Assembly: GCA_905479625.1 (NCBI GenBank)
Contig: CAJQNF010000021.1
Location: 1 to 41,432 of the forward strand
Direction of reading: 5' to 3'
Origin: an uncultured Flavobacteriaceae bacterium
Lineage (GTDB): Bacteria > Bacteroidota > Bacteroidia > Flavobacteriales > Flavobacteriaceae
DNA length: 41,432 bases
Each line of letters begins with the position of its first letter. Position 1 is the first letter of the stretch. Position numbers and translations under genes: made by a program. Positions 34,266 to 41,432 of this stretch are shown one piece after another. Below the pieces are notes generated by a model that saw nothing but the letters and a program-made list of their open reading frames with translations, did no database searches and had not been told where the DNA came from.

Positions 34266-35768
34266 TTATTTCTTGAATACTTTATTCAAAATACCAAAAA
34301 CTCCTCTAATAAAAGTAGCGCTGGTCAAAACCTTCAATACCGGATTGATAGCAGTACGCTTATTGCTTTTTGAAGAGCCCGATTTACTTTTAACCTCTTT
34401 CTCTCTTTCTTGAGCGTTGGCTATTTTTTTATTTAAAATCTCATAAGCACTTTCACTATCAATGACTTCATTATATCTTCTGGCAATTTTTGATGTAGCA
34501 ATAAGTTCTTTTAGTTCCGAGTCAGAGAGTACATCCATCCTACTCATAGGAGCGCGAAGCATGGTTTTCACTAACGGAGTAGGTACACCTTTTTCATTTA
34601 GTGCCGAAACCAACGCTTCCCCAATTCCCAATTCCGTCAATACTTTTGCTGTGTCATAATAATCGGAATCAGGGTAGTTTTCCGCAGCTAGTTTAATGGC
34701 TTTACGGTCTTTTGCAGTAAAAGCCCTCAATGCATGCTGAATTTTAAGTCCTAATTGTGATAATACATCAGATGGAATATCTTTTGGGTTCTGGGTAACA
34801 AAATAGATCCCAATCCCTTTTGAACGAATCAGTTTTACGATACTCTCCAATTGATCCAATAATGATTTTGAAGCATTCTCGAAAACCAAATGTGCTTCAT
34901 CAATAAACAAGACCAGTTCAGGGCGATCACTGTCGCCTAGCTCCGGAAATGAATTATACACTTCTGCCAGTAACTGAAGCATAAAAGTACTGAACATTTT
35001 GGGCTTATCTTGCACATCTGTTAATCTCAAAACAGATATCATCCCACGCCCATCATCTGATACTCGGCAAAGGTCTCTCACCTCAAAAGAGCGCTCACCG
35101 AAGAACATATCTGCTCCTTGCTGTTCAAGTGCAACTATTTTTCTTAATATTGATCCTGTCGATGCTGTAGATATCCTGCCATAACTCGCTTCTAATTCAG
35201 CTTTACCTTCCTGAGTAGCAAATTGTAATACCTTTTTAAGGTCCTTTAAATCTAATAAGCCTAGTTGTTTGTCGTCACAGTATTGGAACAAAATAGCCAG
35301 AATACCTTCCTGAACTTCTGACAGCCCTAATATCCTCGATAATAATGTCGGTCCGAATTCAGATACTGTTGCCCTCAGTCTGGTTCCATTCTGTTCTGAA
35401 ATAGTCAAAATCTCAACCGGAAATTCTTTTGCCTCAAACGGAAAACCAATCTTCTCGTGTCTTTGGTCAATTTTTGGATGACCGGGACTTGCTTTGGCTA
35501 AACCGCTAAGATCTCCTTTTAAATCCATCAGTAAAACAGGTATGCCTTTCTCTGAAAGATTTTCAGCAAAAACCTGCAATGTTTTCGTCTTTCCTGTTCC
35601 TGTTGCCCCCGAAATAAGTCCATGACGATTAATGGTTTTTAATGGTATATTCACCAAAGATCCGGTAAGGGTTTCGTCCCCTAACATTGCTGCTCCCAAA
35701 GTGATCGACTCTCCTTTAGATTGATAGCCTTTCGCGATCAGGTCAACAAACTCTTTTTTACTAGCCAT
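34266..35768 (-). CDS. HerA-like ATPase, YjgR/DUF853 family
   Basis: 500 residues. Walker A GATGTGKT is at 54-61, followed by LLMDLKGDLSGLAKASPG; Walker B is LVLFIDEAHLVFEN, and the sensor region reads GIGIYFVTQNPKDIPSDVLSQLGLKIQHALRAFT. This matches the bacterial YjgR/DUF853 group of HerA/FtsK-type hexameric ATPases. Its cellular role is not known, unlike that of archaeal HerA in DNA-end processing. A charged Lys/Ser-rich linker near residue 460 precedes a hydrophobic C-terminus. Confidence 0.88.
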   Translation of the reverse strand: MASKKEFVDLIAKGYQSKGESITLGAAMLGDETLTGSLVNIPLKTINRHGLISGATGTGKTKTLQVFAENLSEKGIPVLLMDLKGDLSGLAKASPGHPKIDQRHEKIGFPFEAKEFPVEILTISEQNGTRLRATVSEFGPTLLSRILGLSEVQEGILAILFQYCDDKQLGLLDLKDLKKVLQFATQEGKAELEASYGRISTASTGSILRKIVALEQQGADMFFGERSFEVRDLCRVSDDGRGMISVLRLTDVQDKPKMFSTFMLQLLAEVYNSFPELGDSDRPELVLFIDEAHLVFENASKSLLDQLESIVKLIRSKGIGIYFVTQNPKDIPSDVLSQLGLKIQHALRAFTAKDRKAIKLAAENYPDSDYYDTAKVLTELGIGEALVSALNEKGVPTPLVKTMLRAPMSRMDVLSDSELKELIATSKIARRYNEVIDSESAYEILNKKIANAQEREKEVKSKSGSSKSNKRTAINPVLKVLTSATFIRGVFGILNKVFKK

Positions 35769-35918
35769 AGATTTGATTTTCGATAAAATTAACCCTTTTA
35801 AACAATAATTAAAAATCTATTCTACCTACATTTCTAGTATTTGTCACTATGTAATTATAATTGGATAAATGTTCTAATTCCTTTCATAAATAATGTCTGT
35901 TAATCTGAAATTCCTGAT

Positions 35919-35926
35919 TATATTTG
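35919..35926 (+). promoter_or_regulatory. -7 promoter element of queE, 4 nt from the ATG
   Basis: TATATTTG, then four bases (CGCC), then the queE ATG at 35931: the same arrangement as at dapF and trmD, predicting a leaderless mRNA. Confidence 0.6.
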
Positions 35927-35930
35927 CGCC

Positions 35931-36560
35931 ATGTTAAAAGAAACCGAAATATTGATCGGAAAAGGTGAAATGCTTCCGCTTATGGAAGAATTTTATACGA
36001 TCCAGGGAGAAGGATATCACACAGGAAAGGCCGCTTATTTTATTCGGATTGGTGGTTGTGATGTTGGATGCCACTGGTGCGACGTCAAAGAAAGTTGGAA
36101 TGCTGAATTACATCCGCCTACTTTAACAAAGCAGATCGTTGATAAAGCCAAACTATTCGCGAATACTGTGGTAATCACCGGAGGAGAGCCTTTGATGTGG
36201 AACATGGACTTTATCACAAAGAAATTAGCTGAAGCAGATATAAAAGTTCATATTGAAACTTCAGGGGCGTATAAGCTCTCTGGTCAGTATGACTGGATTT
36301 GCCTATCTCCTAAAAAAAATAAATTGCCACTACAAGAAGTTCACCATGCTGCGAATGAATTAAAAGTCATCGTTTATAACAAACATGATTTCAAATTTGC
36401 AGAAGAACAGGCGAAATTAGTTGGGAAAGAATGTGAATTGTACTTACAACCTGAATGGAGCAACCGTGAAAAAATGACTCCATTGATCGTGGATTATGTG
36501 ATGCAACATCCCAAATGGAAGATTTCGCTTCAAACACATAAGTATTTGAATATACCTTAG
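35931..36560 (+). CDS. queE: 7-carboxy-7-deazaguanine synthase QueE
   Basis: Radical-SAM enzyme of queuosine/preQ0 synthesis that contracts 6-carboxytetrahydropterin to CDG. 209 residues: the iron-sulfur motif CX3CX2C at Cys43, Cys47, Cys50 (GGCDVGCHWCDVK), the substrate loop EEFYTIQGEGYHTGKAAYFIR and the glycine-rich VITGGEPLMW. No other queuosine gene is in the window, so it stands alone and divergent from the HerA-like gene. Confidence 0.93.
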   Translation: MLKETEILIGKGEMLPLMEEFYTIQGEGYHTGKAAYFIRIGGCDVGCHWCDVKESWNAELHPPTLTKQIVDKAKLFANTVVITGGEPLMWNMDFITKKLAEADIKVHIETSGAYKLSGQYDWICLSPKKNKLPLQEVHHAANELKVIVYNKHDFKFAEEQAKLVGKECELYLQPEWSNREKMTPLIVDYVMQHPKWKISLQTHKYLNIP

Positions 36561-36642
36561 GTTATTGATCTAATGATTCTAGGTTGTAATGATGCTTTGA
36601 TGAAAATTACAATGGATTGAATTAAATCATCCTTATCTATTC

Positions 36643-37335
36643 CTACAATTTTTCTTTGACTAAGTTTATGGCCAGTGCATAGGTCTGCTCAACAGTCATG
36701 TCGCTATTATCGATTTCTATAGCATCGGCTGCTTTAACTAATGGTGAATCTGCCCTGGTCGTATCCAGGTGGTCCCTGGAAGTTACATTTTCCAAAACCG
36801 ATTCGTATTCAATTTTGACCCCATTGTCTATCATTTCTTTATACCTCCGGTGGGCTCTTTTTTCCGCGGATGCGGTCATAAATAGTTTGAGTTCCGCCTG
36901 AGGGAAAACAACGGTACCTATATCACGGCCATCCATTACAATGCCTTTTTCTATAGACATCATTTGCTGCTGTTCCACCAATTTTTCTCTTACTGCTGAA
37001 ATGCGCGCTACCTTACTTACCATATTGGAAACTTCAATTGACCTGATAAATGACTCTACATTTTTACCATTGAGAAAAATCTCTGAATAACCTAACGAAG
37101 CATTGAATTTAAAGCTGAGATTAATTTTATCTAAATCAGAAATTAAACCTTCTTTATCAAAATGATTTTCATCGATAAATCCTTGTTTCATTGCATAATA
37201 GGCTACCGTGCGATACATAGCGCCTGTGTCGACATAAACATAACCTATCTCCTTAGCCAAATGCTTGGCCAGGGTGCTTTTACCAGTAGAAGAGAAACCA
37301 TCAATAGCAATGATGATTTTTTTGTTCTGACTCAT
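36643..37335 (-). CDS. cmk: (d)CMP kinase
   Basis: Phosphorylates CMP/dCMP to the diphosphates. 230 residues: P-loop GFSSTGKST (13-21), YVDTGAMYRTVAYYA, the NMP-binding insert, and MDGRDIGTVVFPQAELKLFMTAS with RAHRRYKE. Its start lies 2 bp after the porQ stop on the same strand. Confidence 0.96.
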   Translation of the reverse strand: MSQNKKIIIAIDGFSSTGKSTLAKHLAKEIGYVYVDTGAMYRTVAYYAMKQGFIDENHFDKEGLISDLDKINLSFKFNASLGYSEIFLNGKNVESFIRSIEVSNMVSKVARISAVREKLVEQQQMMSIEKGIVMDGRDIGTVVFPQAELKLFMTASAEKRAHRRYKEMIDNGVKIEYESVLENVTSRDHLDTTRADSPLVKAADAIEIDNSDMTVEQTYALAINLVKEKL

Positions 37336-37336
37336 C

Positions 37337-38362
37337 TTAAAATCCTTTTCTTGTTAAATCAATATAGAGTGTAAAGGTACTTGAATTATCGACTGGATGG
37401 TATTTTGTAAAGGCATAATCCAATTTCAATCTTCCCATTTTTAATCCGAAGCCAGCAGAAACTCCTGCAAAGGTTCTGGTTTCTGTGAGTTTTAGTTCAG
37501 CAGCTCTTCTAAAATTATAGCCCAATCTCACACTGAACTTCTTTCTCGGAAAAAACTCTGCTCCTATTACAAAATGCCTGATGGCGTTTTCAAAGGCATT
37601 AATATCCTCTGAGTTTGTATTTCCGTCCAGATCCGTTTCATCGTTGGAGGGGTTAGCTACAGCAATATTCCATTGTTGTAAACTATTGATGGTGAGGTGC
37701 CATTTTAAAGGTACGTCTGACAATTCATAAGAGGCACCCACTGCAATATCATAGGCAATATCTTCTCTTTTCTCATCAAAAGGCGAAAACTGATAACCTA
37801 TATTTCTAATCACTGCTGTGAATGAATAAGGGCGTAGATCAGAATAGTACAAAATACCAAAATCCATAGCAGCGCCCTGAGAACTATAATTCTCAATTTT
37901 AGAGCTCAAAAATTTAAGATTTACGCCTGCATAAAAATCAGACCTGGGAAAATTATAGGCATATCCTATGGAAAAGGCCAAATCGCGGGCTCCAAAATTA
38001 CCTGTTTCCGTGCCATCTTCATCTGCCCCTATAAATTCTCCATAATTAATGTATTGAATACCTGCGTGCAAGGTTCCGAATCGGCGATTGATGGTATGCG
38101 CAAAAGTGGCTGATCCAATATTTACATCGGTCAAGTAGTTTACATAACTTACTGAAACCTGATTATCCATATACTTACTAATTGTAGAGGGATTCCATAA
38201 AGGTTGATTTACGTCGTCATTTAAGGTCAGGGTTTCTCCTCCCAAAGCTGCCTGAGGTGCTGATGTGGGAATATTCAAAAAATTATAGATCCTCTCCCCT
38301 CCAACTTGTGCTGAAGTTATTTGAAAAATAAGGAAGAATACTATTGAGAATCTAATTTTCAT
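37337..38362 (-). CDS. porQ: type IX secretion system protein PorQ
   Basis: 341 residues with a signal peptide (FSIVFFLIFQITSAQ). The start of the mature protein (GGERIYNFLNIPTSAPQAALGGETL, shown in parts: YNFLNIPTSA, AALGGETLTLNDDVNQPLWNP) and the end (LKLDYAFTKYHPVDNSSTFTLYIDL) are typical of PorQ, an outer-membrane beta-barrel of the PorV family needed for the Bacteroidota type IX system. Other T9SS genes are not in the window. Confidence 0.88.
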   Translation of the reverse strand: MKIRFSIVFFLIFQITSAQVGGERIYNFLNIPTSAPQAALGGETLTLNDDVNQPLWNPSTISKYMDNQVSVSYVNYLTDVNIGSATFAHTINRRFGTLHAGIQYINYGEFIGADEDGTETGNFGARDLAFSIGYAYNFPRSDFYAGVNLKFLSSKIENYSSQGAAMDFGILYYSDLRPYSFTAVIRNIGYQFSPFDEKREDIAYDIAVGASYELSDVPLKWHLTINSLQQWNIAVANPSNDETDLDGNTNSEDINAFENAIRHFVIGAEFFPRKKFSVRLGYNFRRAAELKLTETRTFAGVSAGFGLKMGRLKLDYAFTKYHPVDNSSTFTLYIDLTRKGF

Positions 38363-38432
38363 AGGTTCTACAAAGAAATGAAATAATGAGTGAATGATAT
38401 AATGAATTAATAATATAATGAGGTAGAGTCAC

Positions 38433-38502
38433 GAGGTGATCGGAGGTGAGGGTCTCAGCTCCGAGGTGATCGGAGGTGAGGTGATGGGAAATTAGACCTT
38501 CA
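38433..38502 (+). repeat. 70-bp repeat, left copy flanking the RAYT gene
   Basis: Matches the copy at 39186-39255 in the same orientation with about six differences in 70 bp. It contains the motif GAGGTGATCGGAGGTGAGG twice (from 38433 and 38463, a 30-bp step). The first half can fold: CGGAG.TGAG pairs with CTCA.CTCCG across one mismatch around a GGT loop, the imperfect hairpin expected of REP-type sequences. Confidence 0.85.
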
Positions 38503-38558
38503 CAAACATAAGTTAACTTCTATCAACCTCAAATCATCAATTTGAAAATAAGACTTAT

Positions 38559-39176
38559 ATGAATTTTGAGAAAGACAGAATTTACCATGTTTATAACCAA
38601 GGTAATAATCGGAAAAAAATATTCTTAACTAGAAGTAATTATCAATTGTTTTATCATAAAATAGATGAATTCATAAGCCCTTATGCAGATATTATAGCTT
38701 GGTGCTTAATGCCAAATCACTTTCATCTGATGATTTTAGTGAATGAAGTTGAACTCTTCTATGAGGAAAAATCAAAGAAGTTTTTAAACGAAAATGAAAT
38801 TGTGAATAAAAATATGTGTAAAAAACGAGCTCTAAACGAATCTATCGGCATTTTACTGCGGTCCTATACCAGAATCATTAATGCTGAAAATGAGTTTACT
38901 GGATCTTTGTTTAGAAAAAGATCTAAGGCAAATATCATAAACTCGTTTAAAGGACTGCAACCCAATTTCTGGAAATCGAAAATTGCAATATTTAATATGT
39001 TACCTGAAAATCAATATCCACAAATTTGCTTCAATTATATTCATCATAATCCTGTGAAAGCGGGATTAGTAAGTAAAGATATTGACTGGGAATTTTCATC
39101 TGCACAGGATTATGCAAATTTAAGAAATGGTGGTATTGTCAAAAAAGAACTTGCCAGAATATATGTTGATTTTTAA
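38559..39176 (+). CDS. REP-associated tyrosine transposase (RAYT, Y1/HUH family)
   Basis: 205 residues of the Y1_Tnp (IS200/IS605-type) fold. The HUH motif is His54-Phe-His56 in CLMPNHFHLMIL; the catalytic Tyr is probably Tyr160 in FNYIHHNPVKAGLV, both family hallmarks; SLFRKRSKANII matches the usual SLFQRRFK segment. Such single-copy enzymes cleave and mobilise REP sequences as single strands. The reading frame is intact, and 70-bp repeats flank the gene on both sides, as expected of RAYT/REP loci. Confidence 0.88.
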   Translation: MNFEKDRIYHVYNQGNNRKKIFLTRSNYQLFYHKIDEFISPYADIIAWCLMPNHFHLMILVNEVELFYEEKSKKFLNENEIVNKNMCKKRALNESIGILLRSYTRIINAENEFTGSLFRKRSKANIINSFKGLQPNFWKSKIAIFNMLPENQYPQICFNYIHHNPVKAGLVSKDIDWEFSSAQDYANLRNGGIVKKELARIYVDF

Positions 39177-39185
39177 AAGTTTAGT

Positions 39186-39255
39186 GAGGTGATCGGAAGT
39201 GAACCCCTCAGCTCCGAGGTGATCGGAGGTGAGGTGATGGGGAATTAGACCTTCA
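39186..39255 (+). repeat. 70-bp repeat, right copy flanking the RAYT gene
   Basis: Direct copy of 38433-38502, beginning 9 bp after the RAYT stop. Its last three bases (TCA at 39253-39255) are the reversed stop codon TGA of the S24 repressor gene, so the repeat ends exactly where that gene ends. The left half has diverged (GAACCCC instead of GAGGGTC), weakening its hairpin. Confidence 0.85.
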
Positions 39256-40026
39256 GCTAACCTTCTTCCTGATTGATTCGAGTTGTACACCAATATTGGT
39301 CAGCATCTGGGCAACACTTTCTGTATTGATCTCACTTTCATCATATTCGCTCAAATTGATGTGACAGGTAAATTCCCACAATTCAAGAATTTCGTTTATT
39401 GGAACATAATAAGGATCATACTTCCTGTTGTCTGAGACCATCGACAGGCATTGATGTTCCTCGATCTTATCATAAACCCTTTTATAAACAAGGCCGTCAT
39501 TATGCGTTAGTACGATATAGGTACTGCCATTATTCAAATGACGAATATCCTCAAGATACCGCGCAATAATAAAAGAACCACTTTTGATAGGAAGCATAGA
39601 ATCTCCCTTTATCGGAAAAGCCCTGTGCTTTCCTATGGGTAAAAAAGGCAGTTTTAAACTGTTCAGACTTTCAATATACTCAGGGTCGGAATAACCTCTT
39701 AAATAACCCGCCGAAGCACCGTCTGCTACAATCTCAACCATATCTTCATTATCTTCATTAACCTTAATGGGAAATAAAATACGCTGATTTCCTATATGAA
39801 TAAAAGAGGCATCCTCAGCTTTTGAAAGGTCATTCTTGATCAGGATATCGATAGGAAGGTTAAAATAATTGGAAAGCTCAATCAGAATCTCAACCGGTGG
39901 TGAAGACCTGCCTTGCTCATAAGAGGCCACACGCTCTCTGCTAATATTCAACTCATTGGCAAAAAATTCCTGGGTATGGTTTTTTAGCTCCCTGAGATGT
40001 TTGATGTTGTTTGCAATAAAATTCAT
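39253..40026 (-). CDS. XRE/S24 repressor (LexA/CI-like, self-cleaving type)
   Basis: 257 residues: an N-terminal XRE helix-turn-helix (about 5-60, LRELKNHTQEFFANELNIS), a linker, and a C-terminal S24 peptidase domain. The catalytic Ser143 is in PIKGDSMLP and Lys172 is in LVYKRV; a likely cleavage site is Ala106-Gly107 in GASAGYLRGY. Repressors of this build cleave themselves when activated by RecA. It is divergent from a DnaE-type polymerase across an 81-bp promoter region, suggesting it controls that gene and itself. Whether RecA triggers it here is inference. Confidence 0.9.
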   Translation of the reverse strand: MNFIANNIKHLRELKNHTQEFFANELNISRERVASYEQGRSSPPVEILIELSNYFNLPIDILIKNDLSKAEDASFIHIGNQRILFPIKVNEDNEDMVEIVADGASAGYLRGYSDPEYIESLNSLKLPFLPIGKHRAFPIKGDSMLPIKSGSFIIARYLEDIRHLNNGSTYIVLTHNDGLVYKRVYDKIEEHQCLSMVSDNRKYDPYYVPINEILELWEFTCHINLSEYDESEINTESVAQMLTNIGVQLESIRKKVS

Positions 40027-40029
40027 AAT

Positions 40030-40078
40030 GGTACATATTTTATCAAGGTGTGGTACAAATATAACCTAAATTTGTAAC
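40030..40078. promoter_or_regulatory. divergent promoters and operator-like motifs between the repressor and dnaE-type gene
   Basis: Two -7 boxes face away from each other: TATATTTG on the minus strand (40056-40063, with TTTG 21 nt upstream) and TAAATTTG on the plus strand (40067-40074). The motif GGTACAnAT occurs at 40030-40038 and 40052-40060 (22 bp apart), and a close relative, GTTACAAAT, lies on the minus strand (40070-40078). TACAAAT and ATTTGTA form an inverted repeat with a 9-nt spacer overlapping both -7 boxes, a position where a bound repressor would block both genes. Part of the symmetry follows from the two -7 boxes themselves. Confidence 0.5.
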
Positions 40079-40107
40079 ATATTCCAAAATTATCTTTTAA
40101 GACCTCG

Positions 40108-41432
40108 ATGTACCTGAATACACATACCTATTACAGCTTGAGATACGGCACGATAAAGCCAGAAAACCTATTGGCTCTGGCTAAAGGTAAGGGCCTGAAA
40201 AACTTTGCTTTAACTGACATAAACAGCAGTACGGCCTGCATTGATTTTGTACGCTTATCCTCCAAGTACCATATAGCTCCGGTTGTGGGAGTTGACTTTA
40301 GAAACGGTGTGCAGCAGGAGTTCGTTTTGCTCGCCCGAAACAACCAGGGCTTCCGCTATATCAATGAATACCTCAGTGGTTTACTCCATCAAAAAGAATT
40401 TATTGTAGCAACAGAGCCTCCTATCATGCCGGATGTATTTGTGATCTATCCCTTTTCAAAAGAACTAAATCGCCCTTTACATAAAAATGAGTTTCTGGGG
40501 GTGAGACCTGATGACCTGTCCAGATTAAAATTCTCCAAGCTCAAATGGCCCATGGAAAAACTGGTCATCCTGCAAACAGTTTCGTTTCAGAATAAAAAAG
40601 GCTTTAATACCCATCGCTTATTAAGAGCTATCGATAACAATACCTTATTGAGTAAACTTCCCCTTTCCGAACAAGGAGCGGAAACAGATATGATGCTGTC
40701 TGTTTCAGCATTATGTGAATTGTATAAAGAGTATCCCCAGATCATTCAAAATACCCAACAGGTCCTGGAACAATGTCATATTACATTTGATTTTGAGAAC
40801 AAGATTCCTAAAAATCAAAAAACGTACACCAATAATGAAGACCTGGATTTCAGATTCATGAAAAGGCTGGCTTACCAGGGACTGAAGTACCGATATAAAA
40901 AACTGGGAGCCCGTATTTTCAATCGCCTGGAAAAAGAATTGGAGATTATTCAACAAAAGCAATTTGTCTCTTATTTTCTGATTAACTGGAAGATCTTAAA
41001 ATATGCCAGAAGCAAAAATTATTACTATGTTGGCAGGGGTAGCGGAGCCAACAGCATTGTAGCATATCTCTTGCGAATTACAGATGTAGACCCCATAGAG
41101 CTTGATCTCTATTTTGAAAGATTCATTAACCTGTATAGAAAGAATCCACCCGATTTCGATATTGATTTTTCCTGGCGTGACCGGGATGATATCACCAATT
41201 TCATCTTTCGAACCTTTAAGAATACCGCTTTGATTAGCGTATACAATACCTTTAAGTTCAAGGCCTCAGTACGTGAACTCGGTAAGGTTTTCGGTTTACC
41301 CAAAGAAGAGATCGATAAACTCAGTAAAAGACAATTTCAGCTTGATCAATTGGATTTCTTATCAAAACTGGTCATTGCCTACAGTCAATTTATAGAAGGG
41401 TTTCCAAATTATCTGGGAATCCATGCCGGAGG
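40108..41432 (+). CDS. DnaE-family DNA polymerase III alpha subunit (DnaE2/ImuC-like), 5' part cut by window edge
   Basis: C-family polymerase; about 441 residues are present and the gene continues past the right edge. The N-terminal PHP domain reads LNTHTYYSLRYGTIKPENL, where the usual first metal-binding His of HSHYS is Asn, so PHP exonuclease activity is doubtful. The polymerase core follows: YYVGRGSGANSIVAYLL and PPDFDIDFSWRD, containing the catalytic Asp pair near residue 350. The degenerate PHP domain and adjacency to an S24 repressor point to the mutagenic DnaE2/ImuC group rather than the replicative enzyme, but the C-terminus is needed to decide. Confidence 0.9.
   Translation, partial: MYLNTHTYYSLRYGTIKPENLLALAKGKGLKNFALTDINSSTACIDFVRLSSKYHIAPVVGVDFRNGVQQEFVLLARNNQGFRYINEYLSGLLHQKEFIVATEPPIMPDVFVIYPFSKELNRPLHKNEFLGVRPDDLSRLKFSKLKWPMEKLVILQTVSFQNKKGFNTHRLLRAIDNNTLLSKLPLSEQGAETDMMLSVSALCELYKEYPQIIQNTQQVLEQCHITFDFENKIPKNQKTYTNNEDLDFRFMKRLAYQGLKYRYKKLGARIFNRLEKELEIIQQKQFVSYFLINWKILKYARSKNYYYVGRGSGANSIVAYLLRITDVDPIELDLYFERFINLYRKNPPDFDIDFSWRDRDDITNFIFRTFKNTALISVYNTFKFKASVRELGKVFGLPKEEIDKLSKRQFQLDQLDFLSKLVIAYSQFIEGFPNYLGIHAG

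Noticed and set aside
38380-38432. AT-rich TAATGA-like short repeats next to the left REP copy
   Set aside because: The spacing is irregular and the motif degenerate; it is likely low-complexity sequence rather than a true tandem repeat.
1-41432. CRISPR arrays, prophage genes or classical defence systems
   Set aside because: No regularly spaced identical repeats, integrase, restriction or toxin-antitoxin genes were seen; the only mobile element is the RAYT locus.

Overview
The window reads as a chromosomal segment of a flavobacterium (Bacteroidota, Flavobacteriaceae-like). The evidence is low GC content, a PorQ protein of the type IX secretion system, a long-form GAPDH, a DUF2279 protein, a small DUF6095-like membrane protein, and many promoters with the Bacteroidota -7 element TAnnTTTG (sometimes with a TTTG about 20 bp upstream). 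Shine-Dalgarno sequences are weak throughout. Most genes are housekeeping and no tRNA or rRNA gene was seen.

Layout. 1-5172 (minus strand): HtrA protease, long GAPDH, then an RND efflux pair (membrane fusion lipoprotein and the N-terminal part of the permease, cut by the window edge). 5286-9291 (plus): a cell-wall operon dapF / GNAT / mltG / DUF2279 joined by 4-bp stop/start overlaps, followed by a lysozyme-like muramidase. 9288-11897 (minus): RsmI-like methyltransferase, low-molecular-weight phosphatase and DnaA. 12063-16491: YbgC thioesterase, YigZ, RibD, PrmC, TrmD and ribosomal protein L19 with a structured leader. 16492-17624 is a 1.1-kb stretch without a protein gene; it carries two good promoters and two strong terminator hairpins and probably encodes at least one small RNA. 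17625-24000: a eukaryote-type isocitrate dehydrogenase, a DUF6095/ATP-grasp pair, a LysE exporter and two adjacent MOP-superfamily transporters. 24151-30206: a secreted Arg/Pro-rich repeat protein, an MscS channel, an MFS/LhgO pair and a hydrolase/MsrB pair. 30303-38362: Ffh, FolD, a cupin, a flavin-binding protein, a lipoprotein, a HerA-like ATPase, QueE, Cmk and PorQ. 38433-39255: a REP-associated tyrosine transposase (RAYT) bracketed by two 70-bp repeats. 39253-41432: a self-cleaving-type XRE/S24 repressor divergent from a DnaE-family polymerase, which is probably a damage-inducible mutagenesis locus.

The most interesting items are (i) the probable small-RNA locus upstream of icd, (ii) the RAYT cassette whose right repeat ends exactly on the stop codon of the S24 repressor, (iii) the repressor/polymerase divergent promoter with matching operator-like motifs, (iv) an L19 leader with mutually exclusive pairings, and (v) three genes whose promoters place transcription start at the ATG, implying leaderless mRNAs.
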